NCBI RefSeq assembly: GCF_019175285.1
Contig: NC_056525.1
Span: 130,893,874-130,957,873, forward strand
Direction of reading: 5' to 3'
Length of the DNA stretch: 64,000 bases
From: Sceloporus undulatus
Lineage: Eukaryota; Chordata; Lepidosauria; Squamata; Phrynosomatidae
How positions within the stretch are numbered: the first letter of the stretch is position 1; every line of letters begins with the position of its first letter. Shown here in pieces: positions 1-10,054 of the stretch. The notes beneath the pieces were generated by a model. It did not search any database. It saw only the letters and a list, made by a program, of their open reading frames with translations, and had not been told where the DNA came from. The position numbers and the translations under genes were made by a program.

Positions 1-30
1 AACAACAACAACAACAACAACAACAACAAC
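1..30 (+). repeat. (AAC)n microsatellite, probably a SINE tail
   Basis: Ten AAC units open the window. Squamate tRNA-derived (Sauria-type) SINEs usually end in an AAC run, so this is probably the 3' tail of a plus-strand SINE whose body lies left of the window. The SINE body itself is not visible, so that part is inference. Confidence 0.6.
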
Positions 31-423
31 GGAAGAGTGGAAAGAGGAATAGCTGAACTGGAACATATCCCAAACTCCACTCCATCAACAGTGTGTTGAA
101 CAGAGACAATGAATTCCTGGCACACTACACATATGATAACCCTTGTTAACACGCCAGCCTCATGAGTATGCTTTAGGCCAGTTTATCACATCTCCTTCCT
201 GGTTTCCATCTTGCAGAATCCCCATTCATTCATATAATTATCCACCCCTCCTGCATCACCTTTCCTCCTGCCTTTGTCCCTTAACACCCACAGTTAAAAC
301 TGAATACCATAACCACAGGTTTAGCATTTCTATAGCTATCCTCATGATCTGATTCTAAAGGTCTTCCTGGACACCAGTTCACTCCCATGCATCTGAGGAG
401 ATAGATTTAGTCTATGAAAACAT

Positions 424-604
424 TGGGCCCGTACAGACAGGCCAAAATAAAGCTGCTTTGGGCCTCTTTGGATGAATGCTGTTTAAATGATGCATCCTTA
501 GGACTGGAGTGTGGCTTCCGGCCTCTTAGGACGAAGGCATCATTTATAGCATCCCTCCAAAGAGACCCAAAGCAGCTTTATTTTGGCCTGTCTGTATGGG
601 CCCA
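424..604. mobile_element. Harbinger-like MITE, copy 1
   Basis: A short inverted-repeat element. The left end reads GGGCCCGTACAGACAGGCC and the right end is its near reverse complement; both ends continue into AAAATAAAGCTGCTT. The centre carries a second, weaker palindrome around ATGATGCATCC and CTTAGGAC. It has no coding capacity. Four further copies lie at 15711, 23422, 57214 and 60099. The 57214 copy is flanked by a 3-bp CAA duplication, which fits PIF/Harbinger. The superfamily call is inference from termini and target-site size. Confidence 0.7.
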
Positions 605-898
605 TATGTGACAACTTCTTTTGCAGTGAGTCTGAAAGTTGCTATGTGATGCCTTTGCATAGGCGTTTTTAAGTGGCACATGTCTTACAAAACCAGTCAA
701 CAAATACCTGTTGGAACAGAAGAATGTTTACTTGTCTGTGAAAAGAATGTAAGGAAGATGCCAGTCTAACATCTCAGAGTAAGATTCCAGAGTATGGGGC
801 CAGTCACTGAGAAGAAGACGTTCATATGACCATAATTAAGATGAACCGAACTGAATACACACATTGAAAAGTCACCCCACTCCCTCCATCTCTTAAAG

Positions 899-1037
899 CA
901 GTGGTCCCCAAACGGTGCCCTTTAAGGGCTTTTGGACTCCACCTCCCAGAACCCCAGGCTATTGGCCACCGTGGCTGAGGCTTCTGGGAGATGAAGTCCA
1001 AAATCTCTTATTAAAGGGCACCGTTCGGGGACCACTG
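899..1037. mobile_element. hAT MITE with perfect 8-bp target duplication
   Basis: The element begins CAGTGGTCCCCAAAC and ends with the matching GGGGACCACTG. The two halves pair almost completely: ACTCCACCTCCCAGAA pairs with the region around CTTCTGGGAGATGAAGT. TCTTAAAG flanks it on both sides (891-898 and 1038-1045). An 8-bp duplication together with CAGTGGT ends is diagnostic of hAT (Charlie-like). Sister copies lie at 1833 and 1989, so three copies sit within 1.6 kb around exon 1. Confidence 0.88.
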
Positions 1038-1099
1038 TCTTAAAGCATTTTAAAGGGAAGCAAATGAACGCCACACCCCTTTCCCCCAAAGGTGGGTGT

Positions 1100-1466
1100 C
1101 AGAGGAGCGGTGCTATCACCCCCACTTAGGCTGTCACTTGGTACAGTCCGCACCCCCAGCGCCCTGCTAGAGACGCCATTGGTCCAAGGGCATGCCTTGG
1201 GGACGGGGAGGAGGCAAAGTGGGCGTGGCCGTCGGGGCCGTTGTCCAGGCAACGCCTCTGGCCCGCCCCCAGATTCTCGCCGGAAGTAAGTAGGGCTGTC
1301 CCTGCTGGGCTGCCACTCACTCGCTCGGCCTCCCTCCAGAGGAGGTCCCGGTGGAGCAGGGCGCGCTCTCTCTCTCTCTCTCTCTGGGCTTCTGAGAGGG
1401 AGCCGGGCAGGGCTGGCCTGCTTCTCCTCCTCCTCCTGGGTCCGGCCTGGGGCTGCCCTGTGGGCC
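1100..1466 (+). promoter_or_regulatory. GC-rich promoter/5' UTR of the NOS1AP-family gene
   Basis: The sequence becomes GC- and CpG-rich from about 1100 through exon 1, unlike the AT-rich flanks. Visible sites are a GC box (GGGCGTGGCC, 1221-1230), an imperfect RFX X-box (GTTGTCCAGGCAAC, 1240-1253) and an ETS core (CCGGAAGT, 1280-1287). A (CT)n run lies at about 1365-1386. No TATA box stands out, so a CpG-island promoter with dispersed starts is inferred. The transcription start cannot be fixed from sequence alone; it probably lies between about 1250 and 1400. Confidence 0.6.
1240..1253. promoter_or_regulatory. Candidate RFX X-box
   Basis: GTTGTCCAGGCAAC is an inverted repeat with one mismatch (GTTGTC against GTTGCC) and 2-bp spacing, the layout bound by RFX-family factors. 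It lies 27 bp upstream of an ETS core inside the GC-rich promoter. Binding is not shown. Confidence 0.4.
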
Positions 1467-1589
1467 ATGCCTGTGGGCGCCTCCCCCTCGGCCCGGTCCC
1501 GCTACAACCTGGTGGACGACCGGCACGACCTGCGCCTCCCGCTCCACAACGAGGACGCCTTCCAGCACGGCATCGGCTTCGAGGCCAAG
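1467..1589 (+). CDS. NOS1AP: NOS1AP-family adaptor, coding exon 1 (N-terminus, start of PTB domain)
   Basis: Codes for 41 residues from the ATG at 1467 to AAG|GTAGCT at 1589 (phase 0). The protein reads [12 protein letters not shown], then [20 protein letters not shown] and QHGIGFEAK, which is the signature N-terminus of NOS1AP/CAPON, a cytosolic adaptor linking neuronal NO synthase to PTB-domain partners. Human NOS1AP, as I recall it, has only six residues (MPSKTK) before YNLVDDGHDLRIPLH; here there are twelve, they differ, and G12R-, I-to-L- and C-to-G-type changes follow. This start was chosen because the next ATG is far downstream, a G lies at -3, and the length nearly matches the family. 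The longer frames crossing this exon are shadows. An orthologue or a retained NOS1AP paralogue are both possible. Confidence 0.93.
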
Positions 1590-1832
1590 GTAGCTGCGTG
1601 GAAAGCGTTGGGTTGCACTCTGCACATGCTCCACAGTTCCAGTGCCAGGGAGGGGAGCCAGGTCCAGCTTGCCTCGCTGCTCCTGCTGCTGGATCTGCTG
1701 AGGCTCGGTCTGCCCGCCTTTCCCGTCTGCCGAGTCCCCTTCCTTGTCCTCTGGCAGCCCCGCTGGCATTTCAGGGGGTTCGGTTTCCAAAGTCAGTTTA
1801 GGCCTCCTTTCCTTTGCCTTGGTCTCCCGAGC

Positions 1833-1949
1833 TGTGCTCTTTTAGGGGCGCTTTGGACTCCCAGAATCCCAGGCTATTGGCCAACGTGGCAGAGGCTTCT
1901 GGGAGATGAAGTCCAAAATCTCTTACAGGGCACAGTTTGAGGACCACTG
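1833..1949. mobile_element. hAT MITE copy 2, worn left end
   Basis: Same family as the element at 899. The core GGACTCCCAGAATCCCAGGC and the right end GAGGACCACTG match it closely. The left terminus is degraded (GCTGTGCTCTTTTAGG), and no clear 8-bp duplication is left. It lies 244 bp past the exon 1 donor. Confidence 0.75.
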
Positions 1950-1988
1950 TTTTAAAGCAACATATTAAGCAGTGAGCATCCTTTACAA

Positions 1989-2483
1989 CAGTGATCCTCA
2001 AACTGTGTCCTTTAAGGGATGTTGGACTTCAGCTCCCAGAATCGGAGGCTTGTAGAGTTGGAAGAGACCGCAAGGGCCCTGATCCAGTCCAGCCCCATTC
2101 TGCCATGCAGGAACTCTCAATCAAAGCATCCCCAACAGATGGCAATCCAGCCTCTGCTTAAAGACCTTAAAGGAAGGAGACTCTTATCACCCTCCGAGGG
2201 AGTTTGTTCCACTGTTGATCAGCCCTTACTGTCAGGAGTTTCCTCCTAATGTTGAGCTGGAGTCTCTTTTCCTGCAGCTTGCATCCATTGTTCTGAGTCC
2301 TGTTCTCTGGAGCAGCAGAAAACAAGCTTGTTCCCTCCTCAGTATGACATCCCTTCAAATATTTAAACAGGGCTATCATATCCCCTCTTAACCTTCTCTT
2401 CTCCAGGCTAAACATCCCCATGGCAGAGGCTTCTGGGAGCTGAATTCCAAAATCTCTTCAAGGGCACCGTTTGGGGACCACTG
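1989..2483. mobile_element. hAT MITE copy 3, split by a CR1 insertion
   Basis: The left half (1989-2052) starts CAGTGATCCTCAAACTG. The right half (2421-2483) ends TTTGGGGACCACTG. Together they match the family at 899; a CR1 3' fragment lies between them. The MITE is therefore older than the CR1 insertion. Confidence 0.82.
2053..2420 (-). mobile_element. CR1 LINE, 5'-truncated 3' end
   Basis: Reading the minus strand gives the C-terminal end of CR1 ORF2, with [20 protein letters not shown] near 2320-2421, then the conserved tail with GGTCTCTTCCAACTCTA at the left edge. It carries no endonuclease or RT core and is a dead-on-arrival copy. It was inserted into the hAT MITE at 1989. Confidence 0.88.
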
Positions 2484-2681
2484 CCCTTAAGTTTCCTGAG
2501 CAGGTCCTGCCTTTATTCCAGGAGCCAAGGCACCCTCCCTTCCTTTTTTTGTTTGTATATATATGAAAACACATTGGAGCAGTTCCAAAGGAGGGGCATT
2601 AGTGCCTGGTTTGCTCAAGATGAGGACAATGGCCCTGGGCCATGGATTGGCAGGAGGCACTGGGCAGTGCCACTCACCCCT

Positions 2682-2713
2682 CCTGGTCCTGGTCCTGGTC
2701 CTGGTCCTGGTCA
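2682..2713. repeat. (CCTGGT)n tandem repeat
   Basis: About five CCTGGT units in tandem. They produce repetitive apparent peptides (Gly-Pro or Trp-Ser) in frames that show no other coding sign. Confidence 0.9.
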
Positions 2714-4149
2714 AGCCAAGGGCTGCCACAGCTGCTGTGTAACTGCTGGAGCATTTGCTTCCCCAAAGGAGAGTTCCTCTGCTCCTGGAGCAAGCGCTTG
2801 AGGAGCACCTGCTCCTGGGACATTAGGAAGGAGTCCTCCTCCTGTGGCTGGTGCTTTGGCAGTACTTTTCCATGCCAAGGAAGTGCCTCTCAGGTGGGAA
2901 TTATTCTAAGGCCTTCTGGTCTTGAACGTCTGCTTCTCACGATTAGACCTTAATAAGAGTGGCTCCGCCAGCATACTCCTTGTTGTTCCGGGTGGGAGCG
3001 AAACAGGATTGCTTGTACTTAATTAATAGTTAACTACAATATGGCATTTCCCTTTTCAGTTCAGGGCAAGGTAGTTTTCTGAATGCCCTTAACCTTGTTT
3101 GACTGTTGCCAAGCACTAAATGCACTAAAGAGAGAGAGAAAGAGAGACAGAGAAGACTCAACTGGTGCAGGGGGCTAACTAGGGCAGCATTTTGCAGAGA
3201 CCTGCACCCGTGCTGAAACAGCAACTTCTCAGCCCCTCTGGCATAACATATGTGCAGAACAAGCAGATGGGAGGCAAGAGGGCTTGAAGGAAGAGCACAG
3301 GAGAGTAACAGACCCTGCTGGTGCTGGAAAACATAGCATGAGAAGACATCCTGGGGTCCAAAAGCTGGGCATCCTGAGGTCCAAAAGACATCTTGGGGTC
3401 CAAAAGACTACCACCAGATCATAAGCACACCTGAGTTTCAGGGCTTATTATGAAGACAACTAAAGCATTGTTGGAAAATGTAATTCAACAGTCCAGTGTA
3501 GAAAGAAACCTCGTGTTTTTCCCAGACTCTTAGGAGACAACGAAATGTGAAGCCTTTATAACCTGCCTAACACACACACACAAAAACCCTCATAACATGA
3601 TTTTACAAGCTACTTCCTGTACTCTTGATTTCTAAACATACCTGTCATGCTACTAATAACTCTTTCCATGCCTTATCTAAATTAATTCTCCATTTCTAAA
3701 TGAAATTAAGCTATCTCATATGATCTTACCTGTGTTTTGAGATCTGGGAAGCTCCTTCTCCCTGTCCCATCCATCTCACAGCTACACTGCCTCCAGGCTC
3801 TGGAACTATCTTCCCAGAGAAGCTAGACTGGTACCCTCTTCATTATCTTCCCACCCATAGGTAAAACCCATTTTTATTCAGCAGGTATTTCAGAATCAGT
3901 CTTTTAGGGCAGTGGTTGCTTTTTTCAATTGCGTACCTCTTGACAGCCCATATTCATAAACTGTACCCTTTATGTAACAAAATGTTGGAAATTAATATAG
4001 TTGCTGTTAGTTCCTGTTAACATAGCCTAGGTTTGCATTGTCTTTTTTGTTTACTGCTGCATCACAATGTTGACTCATGTTTCACTTGTGGTCTGACAAC
4101 AGTTTCGGAAGTGAGGAGTAAAAATCCTTCTTGCTCCCTGTTCTTGTAG
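2714..4149. other. Intron 1, no recognised element except short repeats
   Basis: No exon or known transposon was recognised. A short GA-rich stretch lies near 3126-3150. At 3346-3406 there are three imperfect copies of a 19-23-bp unit ending GGTCCAAAAG. CTCCTGGAGC-type words around 2745-2850 look low-complexity. The short open frames here have no family resemblance. Confidence 0.5.
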
Positions 4150-4232
4150 CTGGAGGCTTTTTTGTCAGTGGACATTCAAGAGTCTCCAGCTGGATGGCCC
4201 TTGTGGTCTCTTCCAACTCTGTGATTCTATGG
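4150..4232 (+). mobile_element. CR1 3'-end remnant
   Basis: CTGGATGGCCCTTGTGG followed by TCTTCCAACTCTGTGATTC is the conserved CR1 3' tail and ends at the ATTCTATG motif. The upstream part is degraded, so the left edge is approximate. Confidence 0.75.
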
Positions 4233-4254
4233 GGGACGGGGAGGATCCTACTCC

Positions 4255-5591
4255 CCACTTCTTTTTATTTTATTTTATATATAAATACAAATATTAGACA
4301 CACAACACATAATACATATTTAAGCACCAACTTACAAACATAAAATTGCTTGAATCCTCAAAAAAAATTCATCTTATCTGCTCAAGCTTACTTTTCACTC
4401 CATATAATCTCGTATCTTTTTACATCCATATTGATCTTACAAATATCTGTTTAACATATAAAGCATAACACATATTCTAATCGTTATTCCTAAAAAGGAA
4501 GAATCTTCAACTGTTAAAACAATAAATGTTTTCCTTCCAAAATGGAATAATTTCTGCTTTACTTCATTTTAGTTTGAGCTAGTCCTCCTCTTTTATATCT
4601 TAAGGATTATATATTCACATTATTTCCTTTTCCCAATCACTCCGTATTTCACCCTTTCCTTTCTGTCCAACAAATTAATCTTTCTTTATATAAATTGACT
4701 TTCAGATACCCTACATTATAACACAAAATCATATTACAAAATATATCATTACCTGTATATATTATTCATACTTTTTCTTTATATCTAATCATGTCCTTTT
4801 ACACACATTCTATTTTTCATTGTTATTTTCCCCCAGCCTGCTTCTCCAGTAGTATATTATTAAATTCCAATCTTCTTGGGTCTTTCCATTTTCTTCCTCT
4901 CTTAAATTTCTGGTAAGTAAGTCTAAATCCTTCATATCTAATAACTTTTCTATCCATTCTTCTTCTGTGGGTATCTGAGATGATTTCCATTTCTGTCCGT
5001 ACAGTAATCTGGCAGACGTTACCATATACAAGATAATTCTCCAATACTTATTTTCTACTTCTTTCTGTACTACTGATGTTATATTTAGTAAATACATTTC
5101 CGGTTTCATATAAAAGAATACCCCAAGTATTTTTATACATGCCGTGTGAATCATTTTCCAGAACTTCTTAGCTTTCCTGCAGTTCCACCACATGTGTAAG
5201 TAGGATCCCGCTTTTATCTTACATTTCCAACATTTTGACTTTGAATTCTTATTCATCTTTGCTAACTTAAGTGGGGTCAGATGCCACATATACAACATTT
5301 TATAATAATTTTCCTTCAGGTTCTGACACGTAGTAAATTTATTAGTTTTTAGCCATGTTTTCTCCCATGTTTCTAAGTCTATATTACGATTTATACATTG
5401 GCTCCACTTTATCATTGTTTCCTTCACTGCTTTTTGCTCCAACTCTTTCTAACAATAAATCATAAAAATTAGAAATATTTTTCTTTGTTTCTCCAAAGAT
5501 TATATTTTTAAACTCCTTTGAACTTTCTTCTGTCCATATTTTCTTTAACTCTTTTTTTGTTATCACCATTAATTGTCTGTATCTAAACCAA
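4255..5591 (-). mobile_element. L1-clade LINE, 3' part of ORF2 and 3' UTR
   Basis: On the minus strand the frame 5442-4810 (210 aa) is the C-terminal end of an L1 ORF2. A zinc-knuckle-like CWKCKIKAGSYLHMWWNC (C-x2-C-x8-H-x4-C) is followed by RKAKKFWKMI and ARLLYGQKWKSSQIPTEEEW, all typical of vertebrate L1 C-termini. A second frame (5569-5384) carries the adjoining upstream piece, so at least one frameshift separates them. The left end is an AT-rich 3' UTR finishing in TTTATTTTATTTTATATAT on the plus strand. Endonuclease and RT are absent, so the copy is 5'-truncated. Confidence 0.85.
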
Positions 5592-5679
5592 TCATAGAAT
5601 CATAGAGTTGGAAGAGACCGCACGGGCCATCCAGTTCAACCCCCTGCCATGCAGGAAATCCAAATCAAAGCATCCCCGA
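5592..5679 (-). mobile_element. CR1 3'-end fragment
   Basis: On the plus strand AATCATAGAATCATAGAGTT opens the antisense CR1 tail, which runs to AAAGCATCCCCGA. It stops exactly where the LTR-like block starts (5681), so it was cut by that insertion or lost its remainder. Confidence 0.88.
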
Positions 5680-5680
5680 T

Positions 5681-6216
5681 TGTGAAGGGGGCCTATAGGG
5701 GAATTGGAATGCATGTAAAAGTGTGTGTGTGTGTGGGGGGGGGGCTGGACAGAGAGAGGGACAGAGTGGGTTTCAGTTAAGACCAGATAAGGATTCTGAC
5801 AGGAGAGGGAATTCAGTTTAATCAATCCAGAGGGGAATGTGATAGACAGACAGGTCTTACTGATATTCCTTCTGAGCGTGAGAGAGTAGGGTACAGGGTA
5901 TTTAAAAGCCTGCACTTGATGTTGTTAATGTAAGCTTAAACTAAGCTTGAAGCAACCTGCATAATGTTTCTTAGTTATTTTTTAATGTTATTTAATAAAG
6001 TTACTCTTAATTTTTTTTTTTACAGTAGATGTCTTTATCAGAATTATTTCTGTAACTTATAAATGAAGGCAAGCAGGCTATTTGAACATTGAACTGGTTT
6101 GTGGGACACTTGGAACCCTGACCTTTATACACTTCAAAATAGTGTTAATAAGGTGTCAGTGACTAGTCAGAGAAGAAGTAGAGGTAACCTAAGGTTTGAG
6201 AGGAGGTCCCATCACA
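5681..6216 (+). mobile_element. LTR-like fossil (retrovirus/LTR kin), probably solo
   Basis: A block of about 536 bp running from TGTGAAGG to CCCATCACA, with a TATA-like TATTTAAAAG near 5899 and an AATAAA signal near 5995, the order expected of an LTR. No primer-binding site, gag or pol lies beside it and no target duplication was recognised. It follows a CR1 fragment directly. Family and age are not fixed; it is treated as a broken fossil. Confidence 0.45.
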
Positions 6217-6284
6217 CTTACACTTCTTCCAACAAATCAACAGAGCTAACAAGGATAAAACGATAAAGTAGCCATTAATAACTG

Positions 6285-7560
6285 CTTTGGAGGGTGGTGG
6301 ACTCTTCTTCTTTTCTCTCTCTATGCGAGGCTTACTCAGGATCTTTTCTAGTTCTTAGCCCCCCCCCCCTTTCTAGTCTTCTTTTGATTTCTTGACTGCA
6401 GTCCTCATTCTGATCAATGTTTGATCCAAGGTGTGGGAACTCTTACTATTGTTTTCTGTGGGGGTTTCGGGCTATGTGGCCATGTTCTGGAAGAGTTTAT
6501 TCCTGATGTTTCACTAGACTAGCATCTCTGGCTGGCATATTGAGAGAATGCTGACATGGAAGTGAATGGGGTATATATACTGTGTGGCCCTTGGTTGAGA
6601 GGAATTGATTTACGTACATGCTAATCTCTGTGTTAGTCTGTTGTTGAATGGCAAGGCCTCGGGGTGTCTTTTAGTGATCCATTGTCTGCTGGGAAAACTC
6701 CTGACCCTGGGTGGTTTGCACTTGCTGGGTCTTGATTTTGGTGGTTTTCAGGACTGGTAGCCAAACTTTACTTTAAGGGTTTCTTCTTTCTCCGTTGAAG
6801 TTGTCTAGGTGTTTGTGAATTTCAATGGCTTCCCTGTGCATTTTGACCTGATAGCATGATCCAGAATTTCAGTGTTTTCAAGTAGCATTTTGTCCAGGGT
6901 GGTTTATAACTGCTGATTTTTCTGGCTGACCCAGTCTGCGGTGTTTCTCGTGTTCCTTGATTCAGGTTTGAGCACTGCATTTGGTGGTTTCTATTTCTTC
7001 ATTGTCTATTGAATTTATGTTGATCCTCCATGGTCATTATTTTTGTTTTCTTTATGTTCAACTGTAAGCCTGCCTTTTTCATTTTTTTCCTTGAATTTCC
7101 TTAGTAGTTGCTCTAGGTCTGTAATGTTTTCTGCTAGTAGTATGGTGTCATCTGCGTATCTTAGATTGCTGATGTTCCTTCCTCCTATTTTCACCCCTCC
7201 TTCTTCTGTGTCCAAACCTTCTCTTCGTATTATATTTTCTGCATATAAGTGAAACAGATAGGGTAAAAGGATTTAGTCTTGTGTGACCCTTTTGCCAATT
7301 GGGAACCATTCAGTTTCTTCATGTTCTGTTCTAACAGTAGCCCCTGTCCTAAGTATAGATTCCTCATCAGGACTGTCAGGTGTGTTGGCACTCCCATGTC
7401 TTCAAAGATGTTCCATAGCCTTTCATGATCTATATAGTCAAAGGCTTTGCTGTAGTCTATAAAACACATGCTGATTTTCTTTTGGAATTCCTTGGTGCCC
7501 TCCATTAGCCATTGTATGTTTGCAAAGTGGTCCTTAGTGAAATATTGTATTGTAATAAAA
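6285..7560 (-). mobile_element. BovB/RTE LINE RT remnant, interrupted at 6452-6989
   Basis: The minus-strand frame 7505-7230 shows the RTE RT fragment FQKKISMCFIDYSKAFDYID, with HERLWNIFEDMGVP. Frame 7215-7015 shows IGGRNISNLRYADDTILLAE, which includes the YADD catalytic box. The RQGC region between them is degraded. Left of the Penelope-like insert, 6285-6451 continues the RT C-terminal side (antisense of an EDCSQEIKRR-like segment). Several frame breaks are present and the element is dead. Confidence 0.82.
6452..6989 (-). mobile_element. Penelope-like retroelement 3' fragment inserted in BovB
   Basis: Read on the minus strand this gives a worn protein with IHREAIEIHKHLDNFN, which resembles the C-terminal segment of Penelope-like elements (REA/SIEI-x-HP-NNFNR). 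Near the left edge lies GATGCTAGTCTAGTGAAACA, matching the conserved PLE 3' end around GCGAAACGTCAGG. The PLE assignment rests on these two resemblances. On both sides the BovB reading continues directly, so this is a nested insertion. Confidence 0.6.
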
Positions 7561-8786
7561 ATCGGTTATTGAAAACAAGGTTTGGGTGAAAGAAAAATAG
7601 TTGCTAATAGTGGGATTCCTCATTCCCATGTCTATGGGTGGAATGAATTTTCTTTATTTTACAGTGAATAAAAATGGCAGACTATTAAAAAAATAATGGA
7701 ATGCTGAAAAAAGAAAAACCAGTGGAACTGTTCCTGTGATTCCAAATTAAAGGAATATAAAACTAGAGGAGAATGTATCAAGACCTTACACTGCACCCAT
7801 GACACAGATTGGACTTTAACCTAGGTTTCTTAGATCAGAGCCCAACTCTATGTCTCCCTAGATTGAGAATTTAGTGAGACCTGAATTTGAAGTTAGTACA
7901 TAAGGAATACCCAAAATGCCATTCTTGCATGAGGTAACCATTTCAGCAACTGTACGCAAGCATTATATACTTTAAAATTGGCAAATAGATTATCTACCCT
8001 TTTAAGGATTAGTTATTTACTACCGTATTCTGTCACAATGTCAACTCAATTTCCTTTGGTTCTGGAATATTGAGCAATTAATTGAAAATAGGAACGATCA
8101 ATAACAAGCTTCCAGTGAAAATAAAAGAAGGAAGACTGCTTCAAAGAATTGTGCCACATCTTGGGTTGATGTCAGGCAAATGAATTTAAACAAAGAACAA
8201 AAGAAGTTGATATGCTTGTCAAATTACAAGGGGGAGAGAGAAAACGTGAGCACGATAGAGCATGCTGTATAAACAAAAATTGTGAGAAAGATCTTTGTGG
8301 TAATAAGAGAAGCTCTACCAACACTATGAGAGATAAAACAAAAATACAGCTAATTACTAGTTTGGGAAACCTGTGTGGTTGTATTGTGGGCAAGACACTT
8401 TTAAAATATTTTACAAAGTGTGTAGTGTGTTGGAAATTATTTTGGCATGTACACACCAATTTTGCCCATGTTTAGCTCCACGCTGGCTTCTAAAAATCCT
8501 TTCATAGTTACATGTGCTATTATTTCTACGCTGACTGAAAAGTTAAAAATCTCATTGCATTTCTTTGTGGATATTAATACACTGGATATTGCACAAACAA
8601 TGTTGCTAGCCTCATCCCTGTAGCATCAGGATTTCAATAAATCTACAATCAGCTTCAACAACAATTCTTCCATTTAATCATTTCTATCTTTTGCTGACTG
8701 CTGGTTGCCCCACTACCCAAAGCATGTGTCAGGAGCTTTATATGCTTTTGTTCTGCCATAATATAGTAATGAGATATGTAGTAGGA
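7561..8786. other. Intron 1, AT-rich unique-looking DNA
   Basis: No exon, SINE or known transposon was recognised. Short frames at 8172-8475 exist on both strands without family features. Confidence 0.45.
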
Positions 8787-9440
8787 TTTTTTTTAATTTT
8801 ATTGTTAAAAAAAATTATATACAAGAGAGAGAATAAACCCCACAAAACACAAACACACAAACAATGTCATACAATATCATTTTGTTCTACATCTCTTCTT
8901 AATACTTCTTTAATTACTGGATTTCTCTAAATTATACTAATTTGTTACTATTTTTCTACTAATCTTATATACAGTCTTTCATCATGTTTGATTATATATC
9001 AGATTATATCCTATCTATCTATCTTCCTTCTTTGTGCTGTTATGCCTTTTTGAATTTTATCATATATCATACATTTTATATGGTCATTTCTTACCCCGGA
9101 ACAAATACACATACAAATACACGTTTTATTATAAATCTATCCCTTATCCTTTTCAATATTGACTGTTATTCCAAACCTTTTCTATATTTCCTTTATTTTC
9201 AATACCATATTAATTAATCTGGCATCAAGGCCACGTGAAGCTCTTCTCTTTTTTCTTTCTGGATATACTCTTTCCATACTTCCCATTCAGTATAGAAGTC
9301 TTCCATAGAACGATTATTTATCAAATGTGTCAATTTGTCCATTTCATAAATATCCATCATTTTTATTTTCCACTCTTCTATTGCTAGAATTTCCTTTCTT
9401 TTCCAAAATTTGGCAAATAATATTCTCGCTGCCACCAGGT
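8787..9440 (-). mobile_element. L1-clade LINE 3' end
   Basis: The minus-strand frame ending at 9214 contains AARILFAKFWKRKEILAIEE, then WKIKMMDIYEMDKLT. This is the same L1 ORF2 C-terminal region as in the copy at 4255 (ARLLYGQKWK-IPTEEEW). An AT-rich 3' UTR runs left to a T-run at 8787. The upstream ORF is missing (5' truncation). Confidence 0.78.
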
Positions 9441-9639
9441 GCCAAGAAAGGAGGAGAGCATGTCCAAGATCATTTAAGAGGGTGCATCTGGCTGTAACAA
9501 CAAAGAAAAGGGACACTATGAGAAAAGAAGGAGAAATGTGATAGTTCGTTTTAACAAATAAGAATTAGCCAGCCTGAAGTTTGAATTACACTGTGCCTGC
9601 ACCACAAGCAGCTTTAAGCATACTCTAAAGCTGTGTGGC

Positions 9640-10054
9640 AATCAAATGGCGCATGCACCCATGCTGTGTGTACCATGTCGCAAGCATACGCAAGCATTGT
9701 TTGCAATGAGGCGCAAGCATAAGTGGGATTTCCACTTATGCTTGCGTATGCTTGCGACACGGTACACGCAGCATGGGTGCATGCGCCATTTGTTTATGCA
9801 AGGGGGGTTGTCCAGAACGGATCCCCTATATCAGTGATGGTGAACCTTTTAGAGGCCAAGTGCCCAAACTGCAACCCAAAACCCACTTATTTACTGCAAA
9901 GTGACGTATCCCTCTGGCTTTCTAGTAACAAACTCTGGCAAACTCTGTGCTGGGGCGGCGGCACATGTGCCTACAGAGAGGGCTCTGAGTACCACTTTTG
10001 GCACGCATGCCATAGGTTCGCCATCACTGCCCTATATAAAGGAAGGGCCCACTG
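9640..10054. mobile_element. Tigger-like MITE with large internal hairpin, carrying a hAT insert
   Basis: The right end GGAAGGGCCCACTG followed by TA and the inner GTCCAGAACGGATCC match the Tigger-like family seen at 22061, 24418, 25296, 27393 and 32981. Arms of about 55 bp at 9644-9696 and about 9738-9791 (AAATGGCGCATGCACCC and its complement) form a strong hairpin. The left terminus is not clear. The hAT copy at 9832-10029 splits the right part. Confidence 0.65.
9832..10029. mobile_element. hAT MITE (CAGTGATGG type) with perfect 8-bp TSD
   Basis: Starts CAGTGATGGTGAACC, ends GGTTCGCCATCACTG, and is flanked by CCCTATAT on both sides (9824-9831 and 10030-10037). A sister copy lies at 51465. 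It was inserted into a Tigger-like MITE, so it is the younger of the two. Confidence 0.9.

Noticed and set aside
1040-1790. Minus-strand frames of 142 and 157 aa opposite exon 1
   Set aside because: Low-complexity Pro/Arg/Gly translations of a CpG-rich region; no splice or homology support.
1241-1801. 186-aa open frame over the promoter and exon 1
   Set aside because: It is in a different frame from the NOS1AP exon, gains length only from GC-rich DNA, and has no family features.
2553-2953. Gly-Pro or Trp-Ser repeat peptides
   Set aside because: Produced by the (CCTGGT)n repeat; no other coding sign.
9644-9791. Hairpin as a structured RNA gene
   Set aside because: Located in a MITE of a multi-copy family; foldback DNA explains it.
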